Source of the DNA: Acidobacteriota bacterium
Lineage (GTDB): Bacteria > Acidobacteriota > Blastocatellia > RBC074
NCBI GenBank assembly: GCA_016789605.1
Contig: JAEUQO010000311.1
Span: forward strand, 1-44,198
Reading direction: 5' to 3'
Length of the DNA stretch: 44,198 nt
In this document: positions 17,769 to 25,864 of the stretch, one piece after another
Layout: the number at the start of each line of letters is the position of its first letter
Numbering within the stretch: position 1 is the stretch's first letter
Notes under the pieces: generated by a model
Database searches by the model: none
Told to the model about the DNA's origin: nothing
Seen by the model: the letters and a program-made list of their open reading frames with translations, nothing else
Translations under genes and position numbers: made by a program

Positions 17769-18428
17769 TCATTTCTGATATCGGTTTGCCATTTCGCGAA
17801 TCTCAGCGTTTTCAATGACCCGCCCGCGCAGCTTTTCGGCGGTCGCCTGTAACATCGCCCGGCCAATGTCTTCACTTTCGACGTAAAGATGGCGAAACGG
17901 TTTCGTGAAACGAAAGAAAGAACGCACCAACTGGTGAAGTAGCGGACGTTGCGGACCAATGGCCAAGGATTCGCCATTGATGAATGCAGGACGCCAGCAA
18001 ACGGTGTTGGTTTGTGCCAGCAAATCGCGCTCGGTTTCCGCTTTGACGCGCGCCCACATAAACCGGCTATCCGGGCTTGCCCCTCTTCCGCTGATGAAAT
18101 GGAAGACGGCGTTTGGGCTGTGAAGTTTCAGCATTTCGGCGACGGCCAAAGCAAAATCATAGGTGATGCGCCGATATTCGGTTTCGCCGGAAACCTGTGT
18201 GGCAGAAGTCCCCAGGCAATACAGACAGGCATCTATCCCGACAAAGGCCTTTGTGATCGCCGCGTAATTCAGGAAATTGTCGTGCACAAAAACACGCAGT
18301 TTGTCGCTGATGTGGGGTAACGGTCGGCGAATGACAACGCGGACTTCGTCAACATCCGAAGCCGAAAGACACGCTTGCAAAACGCCGCCGCCTGCGGCCC
18401 CTGTCGCGCCGAAAATGAGTGTTTTCAT
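17769..18428 (-). CDS. NAD(P)-binding Rossmann-fold protein (HTATIP2/NmrA-like)
   Basis: 219 residues of the atypical short-chain dehydrogenase type. The nucleotide-binding loop is FGATGAAGGG near the N-terminus. Further features are IDACLYCLGTSATQVSG, a Ser in FHFISGRGASPD, and a WARVKAETERDL segment in which a lysine follows the usual spacing but the catalytic tyrosine is missing. This resembles the HTATIP2/YbjT group, which often bind NADPH without a defined reaction. It ends 30 bases before the GH16 start. Upstream is a 204-base gap with no clear promoter. Confidence 0.8.
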   Translation of the reverse strand: MKTLIFGATGAAGGGVLQACLSASDVDEVRVVIRRPLPHISDKLRVFVHDNFLNYAAITKAFVGIDACLYCLGTSATQVSGETEYRRITYDFALAVAEMLKLHSPNAVFHFISGRGASPDSRFMWARVKAETERDLLAQTNTVCWRPAFINGESLAIGPQRPLLHQLVRSFFRFTKPFRHLYVESEDIGRAMLQATAEKLRGRVIENAEIREMANRYQK

Positions 18429-18632
18429 TGCGGCAGCATACTGTGAACCCGAAGGAGCGGCAATAAATTGTCAGAGAATCACACGAACCGCAGGTGTGGC
18501 AGTCAGCGGAAGCGCTCAGGCGAGCGAGAGGGCGGGAAAATGTGGAAGGCGTCGAGGCTAGAAAAAGACAACGGCCGAGCCGCCGCACGGAAAATCTCAC
18601 TGCGCGTGGCGGCTGGCATGGTTCAGATTGTG

Positions 18633-19949
18633 TTAGGGAGCGGAGGCGCTGGTGCTTATCGTTTGCGCCGTCGTGGTCACAACAAAGTCATCAAACCAGG
18701 TTTTGCCAAAAATCGGGCAAGGCAGCATCGTGCAATCTTGCCGCCGAATGATCAAACGAACGGCCTGGGTGGCGTCTCCTGTAACAAATGACAGCGAATG
18801 GGTTTGCCAGCCCGCTGTCCCGCGCGCCAACAAAACCGCCTGAGAAAATGCGCGGCCATCGCTTTCGGCATCCAGCAGCGCAACTTCTGGCAAAGCGCCT
18901 GAAACCAGCTCTTCGGTGCGCACGGCAAAGCTGAGCGTGTACCGTTGTTGCGGTTTGACCGGCACATACTGCCAAACCAACGGCGTCATCGCGTCAGAAT
19001 TCCCGTTCCAATCAAACCGCAAACTGAATTGCCCGGATTGTGGCAAGGTTTGGTCGCGCACAAAACGTAAGGCGGGCGAACTGGGCAGGCTGCGCCAGCC
19101 AAATCCCAGCTCGTCGGTTTTCATCGGTTGTTCAAATCCGCCATCGGTCACAGCCGGATTGGTTGCGCCATTGGCGCCGCGTATTTGTCCTGATTCCCAG
19201 ACTTCGCGCGCATCGGCAAAATGTTTTCCGGTCAGCAGTTCGTTGACCAGGCGATTGCGCGGGCCATCGGGAATTCGTTTCACGGCCCGCCATAACACCC
19301 GCGCTTCGGCAATTTTGTCGTGCCGGGCAAAAACACGCGCCAGTTCCAACCGCCAGGCATCATTGCGCGGAGCAAGCGCGGCTTCGATGGCGCGCGTGTC
19401 ACCCTCAAATGCGCCCCACGCCAAATCAACCACGTTGGGCAAGCGCCCGGAATCATCCGCTGCCGCACGCGCCAATGCGGCAAATGCTTCGGGCAAACGA
19501 TCCAGCCGCAACAGCAAATTGCCCAATTGCCAGCGCGGTTGCGCATAAAACGGCGCTTGCGCGACGGCGTTGCGATAGGCGATCAGCGCGCCTTCAGGGT
19601 CGCCCGCCAGATCGCGGACATAGCCCAATTCCTGCCACAACCGATAATCGCGCGGTCGCAACGCGGCGGCCCGTTCGATCGCGGTGCGCGCGTCTTCGTG
19701 TTGCCCCTGTTCCAGCAAGGTGACAGAACGCGCAAAATGCGCTTCGGGATCGTTTGGATTCAACCGTACCGCTTCGTCAACCGCCGCTTGTACGCTGGCA
19801 GAATTCCCGTACGCTGCCAGCAAACGCGTAATGCCTGTGCGCCCAGAAAACCAGGCTCCCAACGCACACGCGCATAAACCAACCAAGAGCACCAACAACC
19901 GTACGGCAGTTCTCGCCCAACTCTGACGAGGCTGTGTCAGCCGATTCAT
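18633..19949 (-). CDS. Membrane-anchored TPR protein with C-terminal jelly-roll-like domain
   Basis: 438 residues. One membrane span follows a basic start (RTAVRLLVLLVGLCACALGA). About four tetratricopeptide repeats follow, for example VRLNPNDPEAHFARSVTLLE, AALRPRDYRLWQELGYV and AQAPFYAQPRWQLGNLLLR. From about residue 270 a second domain begins (TDGGFEQPMKTDELGFGW) with beta strands like a carbohydrate-binding jelly roll (QQRYTLSFAVRTEELVSG). Proteins of this form accompany O-antigen ligase-like genes in EPS loci. It is the last gene of the operon and probably acts in assembly at the outer face of the inner membrane. ATG 19949 is preferred to a start 17 codons upstream because it places the membrane span near the N-terminus. 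Confidence 0.8.
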   Translation of the reverse strand: MNRLTQPRQSWARTAVRLLVLLVGLCACALGAWFSGRTGITRLLAAYGNSASVQAAVDEAVRLNPNDPEAHFARSVTLLEQGQHEDARTAIERAAALRPRDYRLWQELGYVRDLAGDPEGALIAYRNAVAQAPFYAQPRWQLGNLLLRLDRLPEAFAALARAAADDSGRLPNVVDLAWGAFEGDTRAIEAALAPRNDAWRLELARVFARHDKIAEARVLWRAVKRIPDGPRNRLVNELLTGKHFADAREVWESGQIRGANGATNPAVTDGGFEQPMKTDELGFGWRSLPSSPALRFVRDQTLPQSGQFSLRFDWNGNSDAMTPLVWQYVPVKPQQRYTLSFAVRTEELVSGALPEVALLDAESDGRAFSQAVLLARGTAGWQTHSLSFVTGDATQAVRLIIRRQDCTMLPCPIFGKTWFDDFVVTTTAQTISTSASAP

Positions 19950-20039
19950 AATCTTGCTCCACAAAAAACGAATGCCGCGCGATGAAGCAACGGCATTCAA
20001 ACCAAGACATGCATGAAGTTGTGTGGTCGTTTAGTCGGT

Positions 20040-20762
20040 TCACCGACACGGAGCACAAGGGCTGGGATTGCAGCAGCAACAGCAGCAACACGAAGCACAG
20101 CCGCCGCAATTGCCACCGCCAGAGCCACCGCCGTTTCGTGGGCCGATGCCCATCATGACCGCGCTGGAACCAAGCAACAGATTCCCCAGCTCCAGCAGAC
20201 CCACACTGTTTCCGCCCAGGTTGATCGCGCCGGGTTTCTTGCGTCCCAGCCGCGTGCTTTTTGCGCCGGAGGTATCCATATCGCTGCCAAATTCATCCGT
20301 GCAGGCGTTGAGCGTGGTGCTGTTCAACCCATCGGTGTTTTTGGTCGCGCCGCGCGGCAATGTCAACGAACCATTGACGCCTTTGCTCACGATCAGGACA
20401 GCGCAACCGGTGGTGATATTTCCCCGCACATTGCCGCTGTCAAAATTCACCGTCAGGATGCTTTCTGGTGCGATGTCCAGTTGTCCCAGCGCGCCCAATT
20501 GGACGGTCGCGCCAACGCCCGCAGAAGTGCGAATCAATGCTCCGGAAAAGACGGTGTCTCCGTTTTGCGCGCGGTTGCCGTTGATGGTCACCGGGCCATC
20601 AGCCGTCAACCGTCCGGTGAGCCGTGCCCCAGGTGCGGTCGTGGCAGGCGCCGCACTTCTGGGCCGGGTATCAGGCGACGCCAGATTCGGCAGCGTCGCC
20701 TGCACATGAAGCGGCGTCAATAACAAGATCAACGCCCAGATACAGACTTTTCGGACTGTCAT
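20040..20762 (-). CDS. Secreted FecR-like protein with a poly-cysteine tail
   Basis: 240 residues. A signal peptide (MTVRKVCIWALILLLTPLHV, then QA) is followed by a beta-rich region like FecR-type domains: GPVTINGNRAQNGDTVFSGA, ALIRTSAGVGATVQLGALG and LDIAPESILTVNFDSGNV. A hydrophobic stretch (GLLELGNLLLGSSAVMMGIG) precedes a glycine-rich linker. The tail has 11 cysteines in the last 22 residues, including seven in a row at 225-231, then NPSPCAPCR. The cysteine codons mix TGT and TGC, which argues against simple triplet slippage. A GGGGGG-rich Shine-Dalgarno precedes the ATG. It sits between the second O-antigen ligase gene and the TPR gene. The function is unknown; metal binding, covalent cross-linking or lipidation are possibilities only. 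Confidence 0.8.
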   Translation of the reverse strand: MTVRKVCIWALILLLTPLHVQATLPNLASPDTRPRSAAPATTAPGARLTGRLTADGPVTINGNRAQNGDTVFSGALIRTSAGVGATVQLGALGQLDIAPESILTVNFDSGNVRGNITTGCAVLIVSKGVNGSLTLPRGATKNTDGLNSTTLNACTDEFGSDMDTSGAKSTRLGRKKPGAINLGGNSVGLLELGNLLLGSSAVMMGIGPRNGGGSGGGNCGGCASCCCCCCCNPSPCAPCR

Positions 20763-20773
20763 AATTCCCCCCT

Positions 20774-20895
20774 CGGATGTGCAATCCGGGATAAATGCCA
20801 GGGAAATCAGTTCCCCAGGATGTGTCGTATTCGCGGGGCACGTTAGGTGATAGTGTTGGCGAATGGTTTATAGCGTGTGTCACATACGGCAACAA
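20774..20895 (-). promoter_or_regulatory. Possible internal promoter and structured leader before the poly-cysteine gene
   Basis: The 212-base gap between the O-antigen ligase gene and the poly-cysteine gene is the longest between coding genes of the EPS locus. On the minus strand, TTGTTG (20890-20895), a 17-base spacer and TATAAA (20867-20872) form a plausible sigma-70 promoter. The leader of about 100 bases would contain an imperfect hairpin (20798-20819) and a perfect one, CGGAT-N5-ATCCG (20774-20788), directly next to the Shine-Dalgarno. Promoter activity is inferred from sequence only. Confidence 0.4.
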
Positions 20896-20974
20896 AAAAT
20901 TGCGCTCAACCAAAAGGATGGTTTTCTGTCTGATCCTACTGTCGGGCGAGGGAATGGTTAGCGCTGGCGACAGA

Positions 20975-22426
20975 CTATGAATATAGCTCGTGCGTCGGAT
21001 GAAAGGCTTGGGCGTTCAACGCTTCGACTGGTGGATCAAATTGCTCTTCGCTGGTGGCAATCACAACCAGCGCGAGCGCGACCAAGGCGTTCACGGTCAG
21101 GTGCAAACCAAAATCAAACACGCTATGCACTGCCACCGCAAACAATCCGGTTAGCGCTCCTAACCGTGCGCCGCGTTGCCAGGGGTCGCGCGTCAACCGC
21201 AAAGCACGCTGTGCGCGCCACACCAGCGCAGCCAAAAACCACCCAGCCAACAATGCGCCGATCAGACCACCGCTCGCCAGAACTTCCAGATAATCGTTAT
21301 GCGCTTCTTCGGGAATCAGCCGACCAGAGCCTTCGTGATATTGCGGGATCGCCGCCCAGTATCCGCCAAAGCCAACGCCCGTCAGCCAATAGGCGTGACT
21401 CAATTGCCAGCTTGAACGCCACACCTCGACGCGGCGAATGCCTTCGGAAGAGGGCGGCTGGTCCAAATTCACTTCATCGGCTGCCGTTTCCAAACGAGCA
21501 ATCAGCGGGTCGCCGCCGATCCACACTGTCCCGCCCGCCAATGTCAGCAACAAACACGCTGCCAAGGCGAGTTGCCCGCTGCGCCGCCAAACACGCTGGC
21601 GTATGGTGACGGCTGGCTGTGACGCGCGCCCGACTTTGTAAATCAACGCGACAAACAACACCTGACACAGCATGCTGAAAATGCCGCCGCGCGAATTTGA
21701 AAGCACCAGCGCCATCCACAGCGGTAAGGAAATGGCGATGCCGATCAGCCAGCGACTGCGGCTGCGCTGATGCTCTGCCCTGCCAGCCAGCAACACACCC
21801 AGCGTCAGGCCCAAAGCCAGCTCCATCAAAAAGGCGAAATGGTTGCGATTGATGAATTGCCCGTAGCCTGTTCCCGCAGGCAAAAACGGCAGAATGAAAT
21901 CCGGCGCGTCTCCCTGCGCGGTTTGACGCAATAACCCGAAGACCGCGCTGGCCACCGCGACGCCGATTATGCTGAAGACAAGCGTGCGCATGCGGTTTCG
22001 TGTGTTGGTGTACCGCAAAAACAACGCACACGCGAGCACAAGCGCCAGCAACTTCACCGCGAATCGTTTCGTGTTGTAAGGATCGGCGCTGATTGGCGCA
22101 GCCCCCGCCCAAGAAAGTGATTGCCCCCAGGCAAATGTCGCCAGCCCAAGCAACGGCGCCAGCAAAGCCCCGCCGCGCACCTGCCACGAATCGCGCAACC
22201 AGCCTTCGATTAGGTACAACGCCGCCAGCAAAAACGCTGCGCATTCAAACAGCGATTCCCACCACGGTTCGACCGTGCCATATGGAATTGCGACCCCGGC
22301 CATAAGCGCAAGCAAAGACCCAAAGATCGTGCGGTCAAGTAAGTGCGCCAAGCGCACCGAGGTCATGCCTTTGCGCTGCGCGGCACTGGCGTCCAGCGAG
22401 ATTGCGCTTTCCCAGGTACGATCCAT
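20975..22426 (-). CDS. O-antigen ligase/polymerase family membrane protein (second of two)
   Basis: 483 residues with ten or more hydrophobic spans, for example FGSLLALMAGVAIPYG and GGLIGALLAGWFLAALVW. The Wzy_C/O-antigen ligase region is recognisable from LVLSNSRGGIFSMLCQVLFV, the large outer loop with LTGVGFGGYWAAIPQYHE, and PEEAHNDYLEVLASGG. Such proteins join or polymerise lipid-linked glycans at the outer face of the inner membrane. A perfect AGGAGG lies six bases before the ATG. It follows the deacetylase gene after 10 bases. Because another Wzy-like protein is encoded at 31564-33087, this one may be the ligase, or may act in a separate polymer step; sequence alone cannot decide. Confidence 0.87.
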   Translation of the reverse strand: MDRTWESAISLDASAAQRKGMTSVRLAHLLDRTIFGSLLALMAGVAIPYGTVEPWWESLFECAAFLLAALYLIEGWLRDSWQVRGGALLAPLLGLATFAWGQSLSWAGAAPISADPYNTKRFAVKLLALVLACALFLRYTNTRNRMRTLVFSIIGVAVASAVFGLLRQTAQGDAPDFILPFLPAGTGYGQFINRNHFAFLMELALGLTLGVLLAGRAEHQRSRSRWLIGIAISLPLWMALVLSNSRGGIFSMLCQVLFVALIYKVGRASQPAVTIRQRVWRRSGQLALAACLLLTLAGGTVWIGGDPLIARLETAADEVNLDQPPSSEGIRRVEVWRSSWQLSHAYWLTGVGFGGYWAAIPQYHEGSGRLIPEEAHNDYLEVLASGGLIGALLAGWFLAALVWRAQRALRLTRDPWQRGARLGALTGLFAVAVHSVFDFGLHLTVNALVALALVVIATSEEQFDPPVEALNAQAFHPTHELYS

Positions 22427-22436
22427 AACAAACCTC

Positions 22437-23333
22437 CTAACAGATCACATCCGTCCATTCTGCCGGCCAGTGGTTGTTGGCAACCGACGCGTTTTGGCTG
22501 CCGCGACACAGGAAATAAAAGGTGTGCGACAGCGGCCAATGCGCCGACACGTAATCGCGCCGCAAACACAAATTGGGCCGTGGCCAATCTGGCGCGCTGA
22601 TGTGGCATCCGCGTTCTGCCGAGGCGCAAGATTCATATCCGGCGGCAAACACGGCTTTGGCCGCCGTTGCACTGAAATGCCAGAACCGCCCTTCAGGCCA
22701 GGCAAAATGTTTCACGCCGCCCAATCGCTGCTTGAATTCGTCGAACGATTGCCCCAGCTCATCTTCCAACGCGGCAGCAGAAATGCGCGAAAGCACTTGA
22801 TGCGTTTGCGTGTGGCTGCCGATTTCCTGCCCCAGCGCCAACATCGCGTCAACGTCATCCCAGGAAAGCATCTCGGTCGGCGGCATTTTGAAGCGCGTCG
22901 CGCAAATCTCTTTCAATTTGTCCGGCGAAGTTTCACCGACAAAGCCCGGACAAATGAAAAAGCAGGCGCTCACACCGAATTCGTGCAGGATTTGGGCCGC
23001 GCGCAAGTTTTGCCGTAAGCCATCATCGAAGCTGAAACACACGTATGGCCGGTCAAGCTGATCGTGCCACAGACGATCCACGGCTTCGGAATAGCTGATC
23101 AACGTCTGTGTGCGCTGTAATGCGGCCAACAGCGCACGAAATCCGGCTTCTTCCTCAGGAAACAGATGGTGCAAGTACAAAAACTGCACGCGCGGTTTGG
23201 CCAGCGCGCGCGCCAGGGCGCCTGTGCTGCGATACGCCCAGGCCATGGTTGAAAGCGCCGCGCCGCGCATCAGTGTGCGCGGCGAAACAGCGCCTTCAAA
23301 CCCGTAAGGATGTTGATACTCTTCCAACGTCAT
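22437..23333 (-). CDS. Polysaccharide deacetylase (NodB-homology) family protein
   Basis: 298 residues. The NodB motif 1 is SFDDG (101-105), with the Asp pair for catalysis and metal. Motif 2 is SHTQTH (173-178), giving the two metal-binding histidines. ACFFICPGF lies between, as usual. There is no clear signal peptide, so it may act on a cytoplasmic or membrane-linked intermediate. The family removes N- or O-acetyl groups from sugars. With the GNAT gene 23 bases upstream and the O-antigen ligase gene 10 bases downstream, it probably tailors the exopolysaccharide. AGGAGA precedes the ATG. Confidence 0.9.
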   Translation of the reverse strand: MTLEEYQHPYGFEGAVSPRTLMRGAALSTMAWAYRSTGALARALAKPRVQFLYLHHLFPEEEAGFRALLAALQRTQTLISYSEAVDRLWHDQLDRPYVCFSFDDGLRQNLRAAQILHEFGVSACFFICPGFVGETSPDKLKEICATRFKMPPTEMLSWDDVDAMLALGQEIGSHTQTHQVLSRISAAALEDELGQSFDEFKQRLGGVKHFAWPEGRFWHFSATAAKAVFAAGYESCASAERGCHISAPDWPRPNLCLRRDYVSAHWPLSHTFYFLCRGSQNASVANNHWPAEWTDVIC

Positions 23334-23356
23334 GCCTTGCTCTCCTAACCAACAGA

Positions 23357-24418
23357 TCAGACCGACAAATCCAAATCGCTATCCGCACATTCCCAGTGAT
23401 GGGCCGTGGATGTCAGATAGTCCCAGCCTTCCTGGTTGTGTGCGTAACAAAGAAAGTTCAAGGTGCTGGTGATCGGCAACCAGCGGCGCGCAACGCTTTC
23501 AAGCAAGGGGTGGCTGGTCACAAACAAGACGCGGTGAATGCCTTCTTTCAGACTCCATTGCACGATGCCGGCAAAACAGCGCGAGAGCTGCTCGGCATCG
23601 AGCGACGGCGCCCACAAACTGAGTATGTGCAATCGGCGAAAGCCGTTTAGCGCCGAGATACGCACCAAAAACTGATAGGTCGTCGCCGCGCTGGTCTGGC
23701 AATGCAAAATGAAATGTTCGGCTGCGCCCGGATGCCGCAAAACCCGCCACGCCCAGAGTTCCGGCGTACGCAAAACCTGCAACGAAGTCTCAAACTGCCG
23801 CGCCGGAAATGCCGCCAGCGATTCTGCCGTAGCCAACACGCAGGTCATCGTGGGCGCCGTCAATGCGCGCGCGCGCCAGATGGTGCGTGTCGCCACTCCG
23901 CCCAGTTGGACGAGCGGCGTCAACGCGCCTTTGGCGGTTTGCCGCAACTTTGGGTGATATTCCGGGCGCAACAGCAATTGAAAGCTGCGCGTATGACTAA
24001 GCACGCGCCAACCGATGCGCACCAGCGTGGCGACAGAGTTCTCGTTGCCAAACGCCACATGCAAAGCCGCTTGGTCCATCATCCCCTGAATCAGCCGCGT
24101 GCCGAGTTTTTGCCGTTGGTATTCCGGCGCCACGGCGTAATCCATGTCCCAGGTCGCGCGGCGTACGTCGTTGCCATAGACCAACGTCGTCGGCATTGTG
24201 CCGATGTGACCGACGACGCGTCCGTCTGCCCAGGCGACCAGGGGCACTGGCTCGTCAGGTTGTTCGCCTACGCGATACAACCAGCGCCAATGATCGCGAA
24301 ACAGTTCGGCCCGTGCCGGGTAGGTCGCCTGATAAAACGCCAGCAAATCCTCTTCCGGCACCTCTGTCACAGGCAGAATCGTAAACGAACTTGCGGCTTT
24401 GACTTCGGTGTCCAGCAT
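23357..24418 (-). CDS. GNAT-family N-acetyltransferase
   Basis: 353 residues. The N-terminal GNAT domain shows VVGHIGTMPTTLVYG, DYAVAPEYQRQKLGTRLIQG (the acetyl-CoA-binding Q/RxxG/A loop) and VATLVRIGWRVL. The C-terminal half is longer than a basic GNAT and may be a second, degenerate acyltransferase fold, as in other EPS-locus acetyltransferases. It could acetylate an amino sugar in the repeat unit or precursor; the substrate is unknown. AGGAG is eight bases before the ATG. The gene lies 53 bases after the GT4 gene and just before the deacetylase gene, so acetylation and deacetylation genes are adjacent. Confidence 0.85.
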   Translation of the reverse strand: MLDTEVKAASSFTILPVTEVPEEDLLAFYQATYPARAELFRDHWRWLYRVGEQPDEPVPLVAWADGRVVGHIGTMPTTLVYGNDVRRATWDMDYAVAPEYQRQKLGTRLIQGMMDQAALHVAFGNENSVATLVRIGWRVLSHTRSFQLLLRPEYHPKLRQTAKGALTPLVQLGGVATRTIWRARALTAPTMTCVLATAESLAAFPARQFETSLQVLRTPELWAWRVLRHPGAAEHFILHCQTSAATTYQFLVRISALNGFRRLHILSLWAPSLDAEQLSRCFAGIVQWSLKEGIHRVLFVTSHPLLESVARRWLPITSTLNFLCYAHNQEGWDYLTSTAHHWECADSDLDLSV

Positions 24419-24471
24419 CGTTGCTCTCCTCTATTTCAATGGCCAGGAATGTCAGTGCGTCTGCCATTCAG

Positions 24472-25737
24472 CTAGCGCAAGCGCGTGCCCAAGGTGGCCC
24501 CCAGCGGAATTTCCGCCGGAATCCGATCGGTATATTGCACAGCGGGTGCGTGCGCAAAATGCGCCAGAATCTGGCTGACGGTTGCGCTAACGGCAAATCG
24601 CGCGGCTAACAACTGGCGGCCGTTTTGCCCCATCTGTGTGCGTAATGCGGCGTCGCGTGCCAGTTGCAATGCGTGCGCGCGCAAGGAATGGTCGTCGCCG
24701 TTAAACGAACACAACCCCACGTCGTGACCTGCCAGTACTTCGCCCAGGTCATTGCCCGGATTCAGGCTGGCGAGAATCGGCAAGGCGTGATCCAGATAGC
24801 CAAGGATTTTGCCGGGAAAGTTTTGCGTCTTCAGTTTGCGATCCAGCGACACCAGACCGACATCGAACTCCGCCAGCATGGCCTGGTATTCCTGCTGACC
24901 GACGGCGGGCAACAACCGTATGTTGCCGAGCTTTTGTTCCGCGATCAGGGCTTTCAGGCGTTCGGTCTCACTGCCATCGCCCACCAGCAAAAAGTACGCC
25001 TGCGGTTCGTCGCGCAAGCTGGCAGCCAACCGCACGATGTTATCCAGGTCTTGCGCGACGCCGATGTTGCCGCCGTAAAAGAACACCACCTTGTCTTGCA
25101 GTCCGAGCTGCGCACGGTAATTGGTGGCCGGAGATGCGTCTTGGTTGATGGCTGTCCAGTTGTACAAAACGTCTAACTGGTATTTGCGTTGCGGCAGCGA
25201 TTCCGCGAAATACGCCAGGTTGGCGGGCGATTGCACCCCGATGACATCGGCGGCGGCGTATTGCACCAACTCTTTCCAGCGAAAGAAGTGATAGATCGCG
25301 CCTTTGCGCAACAATCCCGTATCCACCGCCCATTGCGGGAAAATGTCACGCAGAATCAGATACGCCGGACACCCCCACAATGCTTTCAGCCGGCGCACCA
25401 GCGAACCAAAGAAAATGCTGGGCGAATAAAAAACGATCAAATCGCACGGATTGGCGCGCAGAAACTTGCCAGCTTTGTGCCAAAGCGTTTCTGACAAACG
25501 GACTTCGCGAATCGCGCGCAGCACCTTTGCTGCTCCTTTGAGCTTGCCGGTTTTGACCCGCACGATTCGCAACCCTTCTTCGGTGCTGATTTCCACCTGG
25601 TGTTGTATGGATTCGCTGGGGGCCAGCACGATCACCTCGTGTCCTTGCTGACGCATTTCCGCTCCCAGGTCATGCACCAGACGAGCGCTTGATTTTGTTT
25701 CCGGGTAATAACAATCAACGACGAGAAGTACACGCAT
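24472..25737 (-). CDS. GT4 glycosyltransferase, WbuB-like
   Basis: 421 residues of the GT-B fold. The start MRVLLVVDCYYPETKSSARL is typical of WbuB-like transferases. The donor-site region includes FFYGGNIGVAQDLDN and LLVGDGSETERLKALI, and a late segment KLKTQNFPGKILGYLDHALP contains the conserved donor-binding area. In enteric O-antigen loci WbuB lies just after fnlC and is an L-FucNAc transferase; here too the gene directly follows the UDP-GlcNAc 2-epimerase gene. It may transfer the L-sugar made by the three preceding enzymes. The longer frame upstream is not used: ATG 25737 has an AGGGAG before it. Confidence 0.88.
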   Translation of the reverse strand: MRVLLVVDCYYPETKSSARLVHDLGAEMRQQGHEVIVLAPSESIQHQVEISTEEGLRIVRVKTGKLKGAAKVLRAIREVRLSETLWHKAGKFLRANPCDLIVFYSPSIFFGSLVRRLKALWGCPAYLILRDIFPQWAVDTGLLRKGAIYHFFRWKELVQYAAADVIGVQSPANLAYFAESLPQRKYQLDVLYNWTAINQDASPATNYRAQLGLQDKVVFFYGGNIGVAQDLDNIVRLAASLRDEPQAYFLLVGDGSETERLKALIAEQKLGNIRLLPAVGQQEYQAMLAEFDVGLVSLDRKLKTQNFPGKILGYLDHALPILASLNPGNDLGEVLAGHDVGLCSFNGDDHSLRAHALQLARDAALRTQMGQNGRQLLAARFAVSATVSQILAHFAHAPAVQYTDRIPAEIPLGATLGTRLR

Positions 25738-25815
25738 AAAACAACTCCCTGCCCGACCTTGCACGGTGACACCAAAGACAAAACCGCGACTGTCAAAGAG
25801 CGAAACGCCACGGCT

Positions 25816-25841
25816 CAACGCGCCACCGCCGACGCGCGTTG
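25816..25841. repeat. 7-bp inverted repeat between the epimerase and WbuB-like genes
   Basis: CAACGCG (25816-25822) and CGCGTTG (25835-25841) are exact reverse complements with a 12-base spacer, in the 127-base gap between two genes of the operon. No T-run follows on the minus strand. It may be a weak transcript hairpin or chance in GC-rich DNA. Confidence 0.35.
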
Positions 25842-25864
25842 CCTCGTGAGCGTTCCGTTGCCGG

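Noticed and set aside
18429..18632. Possible gene or small RNA in the gap before the NAD(P)-binding gene
   Set aside because: Open frames here have no plausible start or protein character, and no promoter or terminator could be identified.
20068..20709. Plus-strand open frame starting with a run of glutamines
   Set aside because: It is the complement of the poly-cysteine tail. The minus-strand frame has a signal peptide, a Shine-Dalgarno and fits the operon direction.
20774..20819. Known riboswitch before the poly-cysteine gene
   Set aside because: The two small hairpins do not match the conserved core of any riboswitch class I could recall, including cyclic di-GMP types.
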